NCBI GenBank assembly: GCA_905147135.1
Contig: LR990064.1
Coordinates: forward strand, 11,364,001 to 11,428,000
DNA: 64,000 bases
Source of the DNA: Blastobasis lacticolella
Taxonomy: Eukaryota > Arthropoda > Insecta > Lepidoptera > Blastobasidae
Direction: 5' to 3'
Shown: one piece after another, positions 21,530 to 33,600 of the stretch
Layout of the letters: every line of letters begins with the position of its first letter
How positions within the stretch are numbered: the first letter of the stretch is position 1
Program-made: the position numbers and the translations under genes
Notes under the pieces: generated by a model
Seen by the model: the letters and a program-made list of their open reading frames with translations, nothing else
Told to the model about the DNA's origin: nothing
Databases searched by the model: none

Positions 21530-22200
21530 GGGGCGTAGCTATCGCTGTAGCAGCCGTATCAATGATACGAGGCCCCCGGGCCACAGGGGGCCCCCAAACG
21601 TGTGTTTACTTCCCGGGGAAAAAAATTTCAACAAAGCATTTTAGACCCCTTCCCCCAAAATAATTACAGAAATTTCGAGCTCGCTGAGCTCGCTCACAAA
21701 TTGATTGCGAAGTTAATTTTATAATGCAATCTCGTCACACCAGAATGTTAAAAGTTTCGAGATTGCCTGGCGCTATCGTCCATTTACTGATTTAACGTTA
21801 TTTTTTTTTAAATCGCACAAGATTTTAACGGATAAATTACATTTCGAGCTCGCTACGCTCGCTCATTCAATAACATACATTATTTTTGTAATAATCACGC
21901 AAGGTTTTAATATATCTAAGCCAAGGGTAAATATATAAAAAAAATCCGAACAAGCCTCCCTCACTTCGCGGACCCGGCTTATTTAGAGTAGGTATATCGT
22001 CACACAAATGTAGCGCGCGCTACGCTCGCTAGTTCAGTGATTAAAGTTATTTTTATTATTAACACGCGAATTTATGTGAGTTCGTTGCGCTCGACCATTA
22101 TTGACTTAAACCAAAATGAGACCAGGATTTACGAGGGTTCCAAGGATTTAAGTTACTCATTGGAACCCTCGTAGTTGGCGGTATCAACTGGGGCTCCTAG
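21530..22200. mobile_element. Putative nonautonomous element with repeated GAGCTCGCT/GCTCGCT motifs
   Basis: Begins CAGGGGCGTAGCTATCGC, a start often seen in insect DNA transposons. It contains four spaced variants of TTTCGAGCTCGCTACGCTCG (about 21673, 21842, 22015, 22077) and ends near a perfect 14-bp stem hairpin (22130-22173). No mirrored right terminus was found, so the boundaries are inferred. Confidence 0.4.
22130..22173. other. Perfect 14-bp stem-loop
   Basis: TACGAGGGTTCCAA and TTGGAACCCTCGTA pair exactly around a 16-nt loop. It lies at the right end of the GCTCGCT-motif region, about 25 bp before a CTAG. It could be a Helitron-type terminal hairpin, but the 5' TC end was not located. 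Confidence 0.6.
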
Positions 22201-22540
22201 ACAACTATTGATAGAGAGCATACCTTCAGAAACAAGCTAGCTCCACAGACAAACTGTTTGGGTATACTCAGATAAACTTTAATGTTGAACATTGTGCAAT
22301 TTTTAGGATCACAAGATACAAACTAAGTACCTAATAAACGAACCACTTTTATCTCTCTGGCGTAAAATATATACTTTCTTAATATTATAATGTGAGATGT
22401 TTCGATGTAGATTTCTCAATCGGCTGAATGGATATGCGTGAAAAGTACACAGATAGTTTACCAATACCTGCTACGCGCTTTAGAAAGTTCTACCTACGTG
22501 TTTTATGTAGAATTTCCTCTTTATAACATTAGTATATTAG

Positions 22541-22757
22541 GGCAGGGCATAGCTCGAAGAACAGATGGCCGATGGGGTAAAGATCTCAAGTGGCGACCGC
22601 GTACCGGAAGACGCAGCGAGGGCAAGCATCCCACAAGTTGGACCGACGACCTGGTAAAGATCGCAGGTATCAGGATGCGGAACGCACAGGACCGGCCTTT
22701 GTGGAGATCTCTGGGGGAGACCTATGCCCAGCAGTGGGCGTCTTTCGGCTGATATGA
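22541..22757 (+). pseudogene. LINE C-terminal end
   Basis: Translation gives ARRTDGRWGKDLKWRPRTGR, then PTSWTDDLVKIAG, AQDRPLWRSLGETYAQQW and a stop, then GATGATG. This is the characteristic C-terminus of the LINE family also present inverted at 29270-29715. The fragment is 5'-truncated. Confidence 0.85.
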
Positions 22758-23050
22758 TGATGACATTAGTATAAATAGATACATATAGAAAAGCCAAGTT
22801 TTTCCAAGCTTGTATTTAACTTGCACTGTTTGTATCCTATGTAAGTTGTCCGTCAACATATGCGAACCATTTTTCTTGATTGAGCTGAAATTTGGTATAC
22901 CTGTGTAACTTGGATGACAATGCATTAATATGGTACCATGGAGCTGGTTGGATGATGGAGGCGGAAGGTGGTCATAGGAACTAATGAACGCAATAAGATA
23001 ACCCCATCGTGTTTGGGCTCTTTGGAATGGTCTTTATGTGTAGGTAGGTA

Positions 23051-23237
23051 GAGCTCGTCTGGTCTAAAATGACGCGCCCCACTACTTAGTTAGTTGATTT
23101 CGATGTGTGAGTGCAAATATTGATAACGACACTTCATCTGTGTGGCCTATGAACGACGCGTTCTCCTACGTTTGAATCTCACCGGCAACTTGCTTGTGTG
23201 CGATAGTGGGGCGCGTCATTTTAGATTAGACGAGCTC
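23051..23237. mobile_element. MITE with ~33-bp TIRs and TA target duplication
   Basis: The left end GAGCTCGTCTGGTCTAAAAT and the right end (opposite strand) GAGCTCGTCTAATCTAAAAT continue into a shared GACGCGCCCCACTA. TA dinucleotides flank both ends (23049-23050 and 23238-23239), as for Tc1/mariner-type elements. It is 187 bp with no ORF. Confidence 0.85.
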
Positions 23238-23514
23238 TACTCTATATGAATTTATTTATTTATTTGAGAACTTGTACATACATACCTGCTTGCTTACTTA
23301 AACTACGATTACAGCTTGAGCGAGCGGCGGTCGTAGAGCGAGCGGATAGAGCTGATACATCATCGGAATCCCACGAGGACGGTAACGACGACGACGACGA
23401 CTAGAGATACTGTTTTGTCATGTAAAATTTAAAATTTTATCTTACAAATATATGAGAATGTGTACGGTACGAGTGTATCTTCAATTTATCCTAAAACCTT
23501 TTGGACCTTTTGGA

Positions 23515-23620
23515 ATCCTCCTTTGGGGACTCCCCTGGTGTTGCTGATGTCCATAAGCGGCGGTGACCACTTTCCATCTGGTGGCCCGCTTGCCTGTTTG
23601 TCAGACGTAAAATATAAAAA
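23515..23620 (+). repeat. LINE 3' tail, family V
   Basis: Shows CCCCTGGTGTTGCTGATGTC, GGCGGTGACCAC and ATCTGGTGGCCCGCTTGCC. The same block ends the LINE fragments at 28545, 33120 and 47165. Confidence 0.65.
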
Positions 23621-23756
23621 ACATTTTAACATTTGGGAATATTACGCCGATGCTGTAAGATAAAACACTCTACAGGGGCCTAATTCTCACGCGGTGACAT
23701 TTTGAATTAGACATTTTTTCTTGCCGCACAACTCCATTAATATTGACTGACAGGCG

Positions 23757-23932
23757 ACTAAATGTGTAACCATGATCCAATCTGGTCAGCTTCCCCTGGT
23801 TGCAGGGTCACGGAGGTCCGATGGCCGTCGTTCCACTGTAATTATCTGACCTGCCAAAGCATGGATCATGGTCAAGGCGGAACGCGGGCCCTCGTGCGCG
23901 TGAGCACAACCGGGACATTGACACCAAGATGC
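23757..23932 (+). repeat. SINE-A 3' half
   Basis: Runs from AACCATGATCCAATCTGGTC to GACATTGACACCAAGATG. The tRNA-like head is missing, so it is 5'-truncated. It lies about 110 bp beyond the 3' end of Arp2 copy A. Confidence 0.8.
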
Positions 23933-24047
23933 TTACTTTTATCTCCATTGAAAATGAGATTGAAATGACTATTGCAGCCGTATATTGTCGAAGATAAATT
24001 TCAGAAATTGTGTCTAGGCCGAAAGTACCTGCCGACATGCCAACTCG

Positions 24048-24566
24048 TTTGACTGATCCTGATTAGGATTTCGATTAATTTTTACACACAAAAAACACAA
24101 ATCTATCGATTAACGTATAATTTATTAAATCATTAGGAAAAATAATACAAATCCAGACAGTTCCTTTTACAAATACACAAATTATAGTAAATAATACGCC
24201 ATAAATGCAAATTCATTACAGTCTTGTCATAAGTGTGCTATAATGATATTGATTTATAGATATCCATCATTTTGTTATAACTGAGACACACTGTCGCTTA
24301 ATGTTAGGATATATTCACAAAGGTTACAATAACTAAATCTGTCTTGTTTTATTATTAGCGTTGATTTTATTTATACAACACGATTAAATATTGATATATT
24401 TTTTGAGCTCTTAAATAAATGTCAAAATTACATTATAATGAAAGCGAACGAACAAACTAGAAATAAATTCCTGCAGATTGTTCATAACGAGTACAAAAAG
24501 CTTAAAACTAATTATTCTAATAATTGGAATCATACATTTTTACAATAATTATTGGTTTTTTTATCA
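24048..24566 (-). other. Arp2: Arp2 copy A 3' UTR
   Basis: This minus-strand segment follows the stop codon of exon 11 and is homologous to 43490-44028 behind copy B, with scattered substitutions and small indels. Homology stops abruptly at about 24048/43490, marking the edge of the tandem duplication. AATAAA is present on the minus strand at 24121-24126. Confidence 0.7.
24121..24126 (-). terminator. Arp2 copy A poly(A) signal AATAAA
   Basis: A minus-strand AATAAA lies about 440 bp after the stop codon and about 75 bp before the end of homology between the two copies. The aligned hexamer in copy B (43561-43566) is AGTAAA. Confidence 0.5.
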
Positions 24567-24605
24567 CTAGCCGACAGGCCCCAGTTTCCTTAGACAGGCC
24601 AGACC
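24567..24605 (-). CDS. Arp2: Arp2 copy A exon 11 (terminal)
   Basis: Twelve codons [12 protein letters not shown] plus TAG, after a TCCAG acceptor. This resembles the conserved Arp2 end GxRxLxKLG. An equivalent exon lies behind copy B at 44029-44067. Confidence 0.85.
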   Translation of the reverse strand, partial: GLACLRKLGPVG

Positions 24606-27600
24606 CTGGAAAAAAAGCAATTTCTCATAATATAATTATTATAACGTAATTCTCGTGGTTTTCTCAAAAAATGGGCCAACGAATAACTGTACCGCGGGCT
24701 AAAACAGTGCCACTGGTAGGTTAGTTAGACACTTTATAACGACGATTTTCCATTACGGCAAATTACAGTTATTTCAAACTTTTACTCTAAAAAATATTAA
24801 GACCTTAGATTTAAGAACTAAATCTAAGAAAGACTAGGTAAAGGTGTGTATAGTATTGTACTCAGCGATTCCTAAGCCTAACTTAAATACACAGAATATT
24901 AATACATAAAGAGGGGAACTTTTTACCAGCGTCACTGTTCCCTGTTGGAGTGAGTCAATAAGATGAGATATTTCTTATAAAAAACTGGTTTCTAATTGTC
25001 AAATTAATGTTCCGTTCGTACCACCTGGTTTAGTGACGATGAACTACCGTACGGTTTTCAAGAAACTTCCTACCGCGTACAACCTTTCCACTGAATTATC
25101 ATCCTGCAGCGGTTTATCCGAGCACGTCGAAGTCGAGGTCTTCAAAAAACGAATTTTAGAATACGTTTCTGTGAATTCGGTGACTAACCCAACATACGAA
25201 CTCACCGGAAAAATATAACCTTAGGGTCTTCAAGTCAAGAGTGAATATGTATCTTCTAGACAATAATGCTACATCTTTGACCTTATCATCGCCCCTATCA
25301 GGTAAGATGAGGTCAAATGCAAGCCTGTTGATAATAAAAAAGACCTTCCATGCTTTTCCTTTCCCATAACATTAGATTAGTAGTAACACAGACCTGAAAA
25401 AGTTAAACGCCATTCTACACAAGAGACAAGTGAAACATGCAAGGTATGGCAATTTATTTTGTTGTACATGACCTACACATTCACAGATACCTCAGGTCTG
25501 GCAATACGCTGCCATTTTGTTTGATTTCGAACCGGACTGTCACGCTAGTGACAGCGTCACAGCACGCACACACATAAATGGGCGGCCATTTTTAGGCTTC
25601 ACTCTTGATTTTAAAGCGTCACTATATCAACGCACCTGTTCCTCATACTCGTTCCTGGACAGCCAGAAGTTATCCCGGTTCTTGGCGACTTCTGCGAGTA
25701 CGGCGCCGCCCATGAACACCATGTCTTTTCGCTGGGGAGGGTCTTCAATGCGGATCTTGAACTTCTGCGGGGGGAAGCGTGTTTTAGGGTAGGCGCAGTA
25801 AACCAAGGAACATAAAAGATGCTTAATGTAGCATTATATTTCCAGTAACTCGGATGTAGATTATTATTCGGACCTCGTGACGTCAATAGGCAACTTTAAA
25901 GCCTTTAAGCGCTTTTGTCATAATTATTATTGGCAACATAATGTTAGACATAACTTAGTTATCTAGTGTATGTCCGTGGTGCGTTTCCCCTGATTTCTGG
26001 CATTGATTTGGCCTATTTTATTTTACGCTGTCTCAGCTTTTTGAGGGAGGAGGTCGGTAACACTATTTCCTACTCCTACCTGTTACTTCTTAATTCAATT
26101 TGTTGTAGGTTACAGGAAAGTATTAGCTGGTTCTCGGGCGCGCCCGAGTGTCAAAACTTAGGAGCTGTGTGTATAGCTATAGGTATAGATTTCTTCGCAG
26201 TATTGCGAAATGCTAGGGCCTCCTTCGAAGAGAGAGTGCGTACGTCCGCGAATAGAATAATAGTATCAATATACTATGGTTTCTATCTATTTGATAGCAA
26301 CTTCAATAGTATTATTTATAATTTATATTAAATATTTTTTTTTTATTCTAATGTGATTTACCATTAGTAATTTAACATTGTAATTTAATTACATTTTTGT
26401 AATTTTTCTTGGTTTGACACTGTGAATTTTATATCTTGACATTTTAATATTAATTACATTTAATTGTAATTTTTCTTGGTTGACATTGTGAATTTTATAT
26501 CTTGACATTTTTAATTATAATTACATTTAATTGTAATTGCTCTTTGTAACATATGTTATTCTTACGTTTATGACATTATTATTATGTTATGTTATATGTG
26601 ACATTATTAATTATGTATTTATGGGACCTATGTACCTGAAATAAATGACATTTAATTTAATTTAATTTAATAGCCCATTGTGCGGGTTGTCGTTGGATAG
26701 GTCCTTTTAAATCTTTTAAGGTATCTAAAGTCGTTTTTGGTTTAACTTTTCCGTTTCTGGAAGACCGGAAGACCGGGCGAATTGAAGAAGAATGAGCAGG
26801 AAGCGGACCTTGGCAGAAGCCGGGATGGACGCTATGATGATGATGATGATGATAATCTCTGACCCTATCGCTCCCGAGGGCTCGAGGACGGTCTATGAAG
26901 CGGTGGATAGACATCGCTGAGTCGGGTGAGGGCCAACCGGCTTACGACGCGAGGATGCCGAAGACCGGGCGAAGTGGAGGAGAATGCGCAGGAAAGCGGA
27001 CCCTGGCGGAAGCCGGGATAAGAGCTAGGACGATGATAATGATTCTACGCTTTTGGTTCTTCTTGGATCTTCTTTTTTGGATTGTTTTTTAACTTATGAA
27101 GATATACCTTTGTTTGTATCTCTGACTCTATAGCTCCCGACGGCCCAAGGACTACCTAAGTAGCGCCGAGTCGGATGCGAGAGCCAACGACTAATGCGAC
27201 CTTGGCTGTTGCCAGAAGCCGGGATGGCCACTAAGGTGATCATGATAATGATCTCTAGACTCTATCGCCACTGCACCGCCACTGTTAAACTGTTCGGCTG
27301 TTCCTCATTTCAACACACTATCCCGAAAATATCTTCTGATGCATTTCTCCCCTGCTAGAGTCTGTCCTAATTTACGACAAATATGTTTGAATTAGTGTTT
27401 GAGTTTTTTTAGTTTGAGTTTTTGTGTTTGTGTTTTTGTGTTTGAGTTTTTGTGTTTGAGTTTTTGTGTTTGAGTTTTTGTGTGTGCCCGATACTCACCG
27501 CCAGATTGGTGGTGTCGTTCTTGAGCACCCTTTCCAGGTAGAGCTGCTTGATCTCCCGCTCGAGCCGCGACGGCAGTCCGGGGTACATGGTGGAGCCGCC

Positions 27601-30600
27601 CGACAGCACTATGTGCTTGTATAGCTCGCTGCGCATGTCAATGTCCGCCGCCTGGGATTTTTATTTTATATATTTTTTATACTAAGGTGGCAAACAAGCT
27701 TACGGCCCGTCTGATGGTAAGCAGTCGCCGCAGCCTATGGCCGTTTGCAATACCAGGGGGTGCCCACGCGCTGCCGACCCCGTGAAAACTTTTCAACAAA
27801 GTTCCATTGAAATAAACTGAAACAATTTCAATGACTGAAACCAAAGAATTGTTGGCAACAGTGTTACATAAATAGCCTACACTCATTGTGTTAGTAATTT
27901 CTTAATATATTTGATATAGTATTTATTTGTATGAGCCTATCTGCGATAATTTCCAAGATATTGTTGGAGGTGGCCCGCACTCTGCTGACCAGGGATGCTG
28001 CTCTTTTGCGAATTGTGGCATAGAAACAATCCAATGCCTCCGAAAATATGCCTGAGGCACTGCAGAAGCGACTCAGCCGCAAAAGCACCTTTTTAAACCC
28101 ATAGGCAATGCCATATGTGCATTTTCTTAACTACCTGGAGAGGTTTTCCCTGGAGAGTACAACATGGAGTTCTTCAAGAAAGGGGTAAAAAGGTTTTACA
28201 AGGTCAGCAATGCGTGGGTGATCCCCCTGGTATTGTAAACGTCCATACGGTGACTGCTTACCATCAAGCAGGCCGTAAGCTTGTTTGTCACCTTAGTGGT
28301 ATAAAAAAAATGGACACCAGATTTTGTTGGAAAGATTCTATTATAGAGAATTTATATTTGCATAGATTTGGTGTACTTTGGTTTATAATTGGGGTCTGAC
28401 TATATTATACCACAAAGTACAAACTTGGAGATGAAATTCAGATCAAAAGTGTAAACAAATTGCCCCTGTGAAAAATAAACCCAAGAGGTGGATTATTCCA
28501 AATAGCATTTTTTTTCCACCAGTAGAAAGAGGACCATCAGACCAAAAGAACCACGCGAAGGTTCGAAAGAACGTTTCTCGCTCGTACGATTCGGATGCGT
28601 TTTCTTTGGACTATGACATGGGATCGTTCAAGAGGTATCTTCAGAGGCGGGCAACGCATTGGTGACTCTCCTGGTGTCGCTGATGTCCATAGGCCATCAG
28701 GTGGCCCGCTTGCCTATTCATCTGCCGTATAACATAAAATAAAAATGCGTTTTTGCTGCTTGATTCCTACGATTCGAGGTTTCCAACTCACCTGTATGGT
28801 AGAGGAAGAAGCGAAGGAGATGGGCAGCTGACGGAGCAGAAGCGTGAATTGTGACGTCAGCCCGCTAAGGGAGAGTGCATATGGAACTGGATTTGTGGGT
28901 GTCGAATGCGACGCCCAAAGAGCCACCGGACCATCCGCATCACCCGTGATTAGGTCTGACGCGGTCCGTATGACCGAGAGGTCGATAGGACCCTGAGTGG
29001 AGGTGGGTAGTTGCTCACCTGTATGGTGTTGAAGACGAGCTCGGCGATGCCCTGCCCCTCCACGTTGACGAGATGCGGCTGGAACAGCGCCTCGGCCGCC
29101 TCGAAGCGCTCGCCGCCCACCTTTATCACGCGGCCGTCGGGCAACTGGGACCAATCAATAAATATCACAATCTCAACCCATAACAGTCCACTGCAGGGCT
29201 TAAGGCCAAAAAAGGGAAGGTTAGTGCCATAATCTCCACGCCTGAGAGGCGGGTTGGAGATCATCATATCAGCCAGAAGATAGATAGATAGATAGACATA
29301 CTCTTTATTGCACACAAAATCACAAGAATGGAAATTTAACAGGTCTATTCAAACATTGTGCCTCTTCCAGGCAACCCTTGTCAAAGAGAAAAAGATGAAC
29401 AACAGACGCCCACTGCTGGGCATAGGCCTCCCCCAGAGATCTTCACAAAGGCCGGTCCTGTGCCTTCCGCATTCAGCTGGTACCTGCGATCCTTACCAGG
29501 TCGTCGGTCCACCTTGTGGGAGGCCTACTCACGCTGCGTCTTCTGGTACGTGGTCGCCAATCGAGAACTTTACTGCCATCTGTTCTTCGAGCTATGTGCC
29601 CTGCCCACTGCCACTGCAGTCTGGCAATCCTTAGAGCTATGTCGGTAACCTTGTTTCGCTTGCGGATTTCGTCATTTCTGATTCGATCGCGCAACGAGAC
29701 TCCAGAAGAACGAGGGTTGGAGATCACAGTGTTATAAATATAACAATGGAAAACGCTGCTGCCCATTTTCCAGTCTTCAGAGACTCTAGATCTTTTGCCT
29801 CGAAAATATTAATCACCTCGTACGACACCCACGACTGTAAGGGGTTGGTGCTGTTCTACTCTGCCGGACACCACACGGGCAAAATAAATATTCTTGGACA
29901 ACTTCCCACATCGCCATCTAGCCCCAAAGTAAGCAAAGCTTGTGTTATGGGTGTTAGATAACTGATAAACTACTTAAAATCTTCTTTTTATTTAAATACG
30001 TCCTTATTATACATATTACACCCACACCCGTAACAGACTCTAAATTTGATCATTTCTGTTCGGCCGGCAATCGAATCCGGGACCTCTGCGTGAATGTTAA
30101 ACAACTGAACCACTCAGGTCGTCGTAACTGGACAACGACCTCTTGTTGGATAAATCCGTATACTGTGTAAAAGAGTATATTTATATTTAACATTGACCTA
30201 TGTATCTATTATAATTGTATTATTCTAATTCTGACATCATATTTATTTTTAGTTATAATATATGTTATAAAAAAAATGTTTTCTCGTTTGACATTCTGTA
30301 TTGACATCGTTTATTTATTTTATTAATTGTGACATGTGAAATTTTAAATATTACTTACCTTATGTGTGGAAGATTAGATTGATATTGATACATATATCTT
30401 GTTTGTTATTCATTTACGTTGTTATTGACAATAATATATATGAATTGACTTACTATTCATGTAATATTATGTACATTTAATTTTCATGATAGATAAATAA
30501 TCTAAACTATTCAAGATAAATAAATTGATTGATTATAAATAATCATCTTGGCGTTAATGTCCCGGTTGTGCTCTCGAGAACGAGAGCCCGGGGTCCGCCT

Positions 30601-33600
30601 TGACCACGATCCAAGATTTCAGTGGAGCGCTTACCATCTGACCTCCGTGACCCTGCTACATCATCATGTTTACAAGTTCAGTTGCCTGAATATGCAGGTT
30701 TCATCACGATGTTTACCCTCACCGTAAGAGCATCGGTTAGTATTCAACTAATGTATATAACTCAGAAAAGTGTCATTGGTACACGGCCGCGGGATTCGAA
30801 AACGGTACCTCTCACTTACGAGTCGGATACTCAACCGCCCGGCTACCGACGCTCTTTAAATATTATAAGTAAATTGATTGGTGTAAACTCCACTCACGAC
30901 ATAAGGCTCCACAAGCACGGTGGTCTCCCAGGCGAGCCTCTGTTCCTTTTCCAGGTCGTAGCCGATGTAGCAGAGCTTCTCCTTAATCATGCGAACTGTC
31001 TCGAAATCCGCCGACTGGTTGAACACGTAGCCACGGAGCAGTAGTAACTGTAACGAGCACTTGTTGTAACAGCGAGTCACACCTTCGAGTCAAATTGGTC
31101 GCGAACTGTGCGGTTTCTTTTTATTACTCTACATTGGCAAACAAGCTTGCGGCCTGCCTGATGGTAAGCAGTCACCGCAGCCTATAGCCGTTTGCAATAC
31201 CAGGGGCATCACCCACGCGTTGCCGACCCCGTAAAAACCTTTTAAGTCCTTTCTTGAAGAACTCCATGTTGGAGCGACATCTATCGCTCTAACAGGAAAG
31301 CACAACAATAGTCACATTACGAGTACACGAATACAAGGTTGGTAAGCATCCGCACATAGATGGCGCTGACCGTCCTACATCGCGCTAGAGAAATGTGCCA
31401 ACTTCCAACGATCAACTGTCGGACCCTTGGTCCACCTTCTCCATCTTCGCTTGCCAACATTGGCGGCTACCTTATCCCTGCACCCCAAACCCGTATGTCC
31501 CACCTTGATCAGATAGCGGGTGATGTCCCGTCCGGCGATGTCCAGCCGCCGCGTGAGGTGGGGCAGCGCGAACTCCTCGTACACGGGACATATGTGCGTC
31601 ACTCCGTCACCTGTAGGACAATCGCAGTATTACTGACTGACTACACCAGAGCTCAATATACGCGGCGTATACGCTGACGCACATGCGTCGCGTTTTTGAC
31701 GAGTGTAGTCCACACAGGAGCTATAAATACGCTGAAGCCGAGATTTTTTAATGTTATACGGCCGACAAACAGGCAAGCGGACCACCTGATGGTGCGTGGT
31801 CACCGCCGCCTATGGACATCAGCAACACCAGGGGCGCTACCAATGCGTAGATTGAACTGCGTCAATATTGCAAAACTTAATTCAATGAGGTTCTTATGTT
31901 GTCTATATGTGTTCTTATGGACCCGACCATACCGGTCGACGTAAAGGGACAGAATAACAGTTCGCCAGACGATATTAGTCTGTCAGTTAATCGCAACAGG
32001 TCACACACCAACAGTTCCGTTTAAGGTTTCGGACTGACGACAGTTTTGAACTGAGAGTTCTTGGCTTTAAGGCCAAATAAACACACATTAAGAGGTAGTC
32101 GGCCGGCGGCCTCTACCGTTAGTCGAGCGATTTCAGTTTTACAAAAACTGCCGACTTATAACTGCAAGTGTGTAGTCGCAGACGTCGCAGTGGCTTTAGT
32201 GTGTAGATGTTATTGGCCTAGGACGGCAAGCCGCCCGATTCGACCAGAGACTGCAGGCGGACTGTTACTGTGTTACCCTTAACAGACGCAACTGTCATAT
32301 AATTGTAGTGACGCAAGCCGCGTCAGCGTATTTTGAGCGGCCGTGTGAACAGCATGCGTTATCAAATACCTGACGCGTGACGCATGAGCTGCGTCACAAC
32401 GTCTACGCCGCGTCAGCGTATTTTGAGCTGGGCAGTAGTCAGTCAGTGTTATTTATGTTACTGTAGCTAAGCAGTAAGCAGCTAGCAGTCTGGTCAGACT
32501 GTTCAAAATGATATGACCAAACAGGGAAAATTAAGCTTTACAAAAACATGATACACTTCTAATTAGAATAACACTTGTCGTGAACTGTGCTCATACTGAA
32601 ACGGATATTATACTGAAACGGTAACATGGTCTAAATTACCTTAACTGTTCAGACCGTTCTGATCTGATAATTGGCTTAGCTACATTTGATCCAGACTGTA
32701 CCCAAGTGGTAAGCGTTCTCCTGGGATACGCAAGAGGGCTACTACGAAGGCTATCTAAAATCTATTTAGCATGTATTACTAAGAATTTGAGCTAACTGGA
32801 GCATCAGTGGCCGAGTGGTTAAGTTTAAATACAGTTTTTTGGATAGAGATAATGTCGAATTTCCCCCCAGAATCGCCCCCCAGCCAAATCCTGGATCATG
32901 GCCAAGGCGGACCTCGGTCCCTGTTGGCGCCAAGATGATTTTCTTTTACTAAGTATTATTGGTAATGTGGTAAACGGATACGTCACCCGAGTCGACGACG
33001 ACGCCCGTGGTGAGTCCCTGTGCGTAGAGAGTGAGCACGGCCTGGATCGCTATGTAGGCGCTGTCGAACCCGTATGTCTCGAACATTACCTGGAATTAGA
33101 CCGGGAATAGAGCATACAGTGTTTCCTTTGGAGTTTGACATGGGATCGTTCAAGAGGTATATTAGAAGCTCTCCTTAGAGGCGGGCAACGCATTGGTAGC
33201 GCCGCTGGTGTCGCTGATGTCCATAGACGGCGGTGACCACGCACCATCAGGTGGCCCGCTTGCCTGTTTGCCTGCCGATGGCATTCAGCGACGCCGCGCC
33301 GTAAGTAAAAGAAGAAATAATCTAGCCGACCGAAGGACGTCCGAAACCACTGACAAACATTACATTACTACGGTACTGATTTTAATTCAACGAAACTAAG
33401 CAGGTTTTCTGGCAACCCGGAGACTGGTTGAACGGGCATGTGACGGTATTTCTTAAAGCTAAAAACCATTTCGATTAAAATGGTTTTTAAACAAAATAAC
33501 CGCATCGAAATCGGTCCTTCCATCCGGTAGCTACGATGCCACAGACAGAGACGCCCAGACACTGATACTTACATAGATGCACATGTTAAACTTATAAGAG

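Noticed and set aside
25630..25764. Reading Arp2 exon 10 through to the TGA two codons later as the natural stop
   Set aside because: CAG/GTGCG is a usable donor in both copies, and a conserved 12-codon terminal exon matching the Arp2 C-terminus exists downstream in both.
28714..29154. 146-codon minus-strand ORF crossing Arp2-A exon 8
   Set aside because: It is in a different frame from the conserved Arp2 peptide over the exon, and the rest comes from the 213-bp insertion. A shadow frame.
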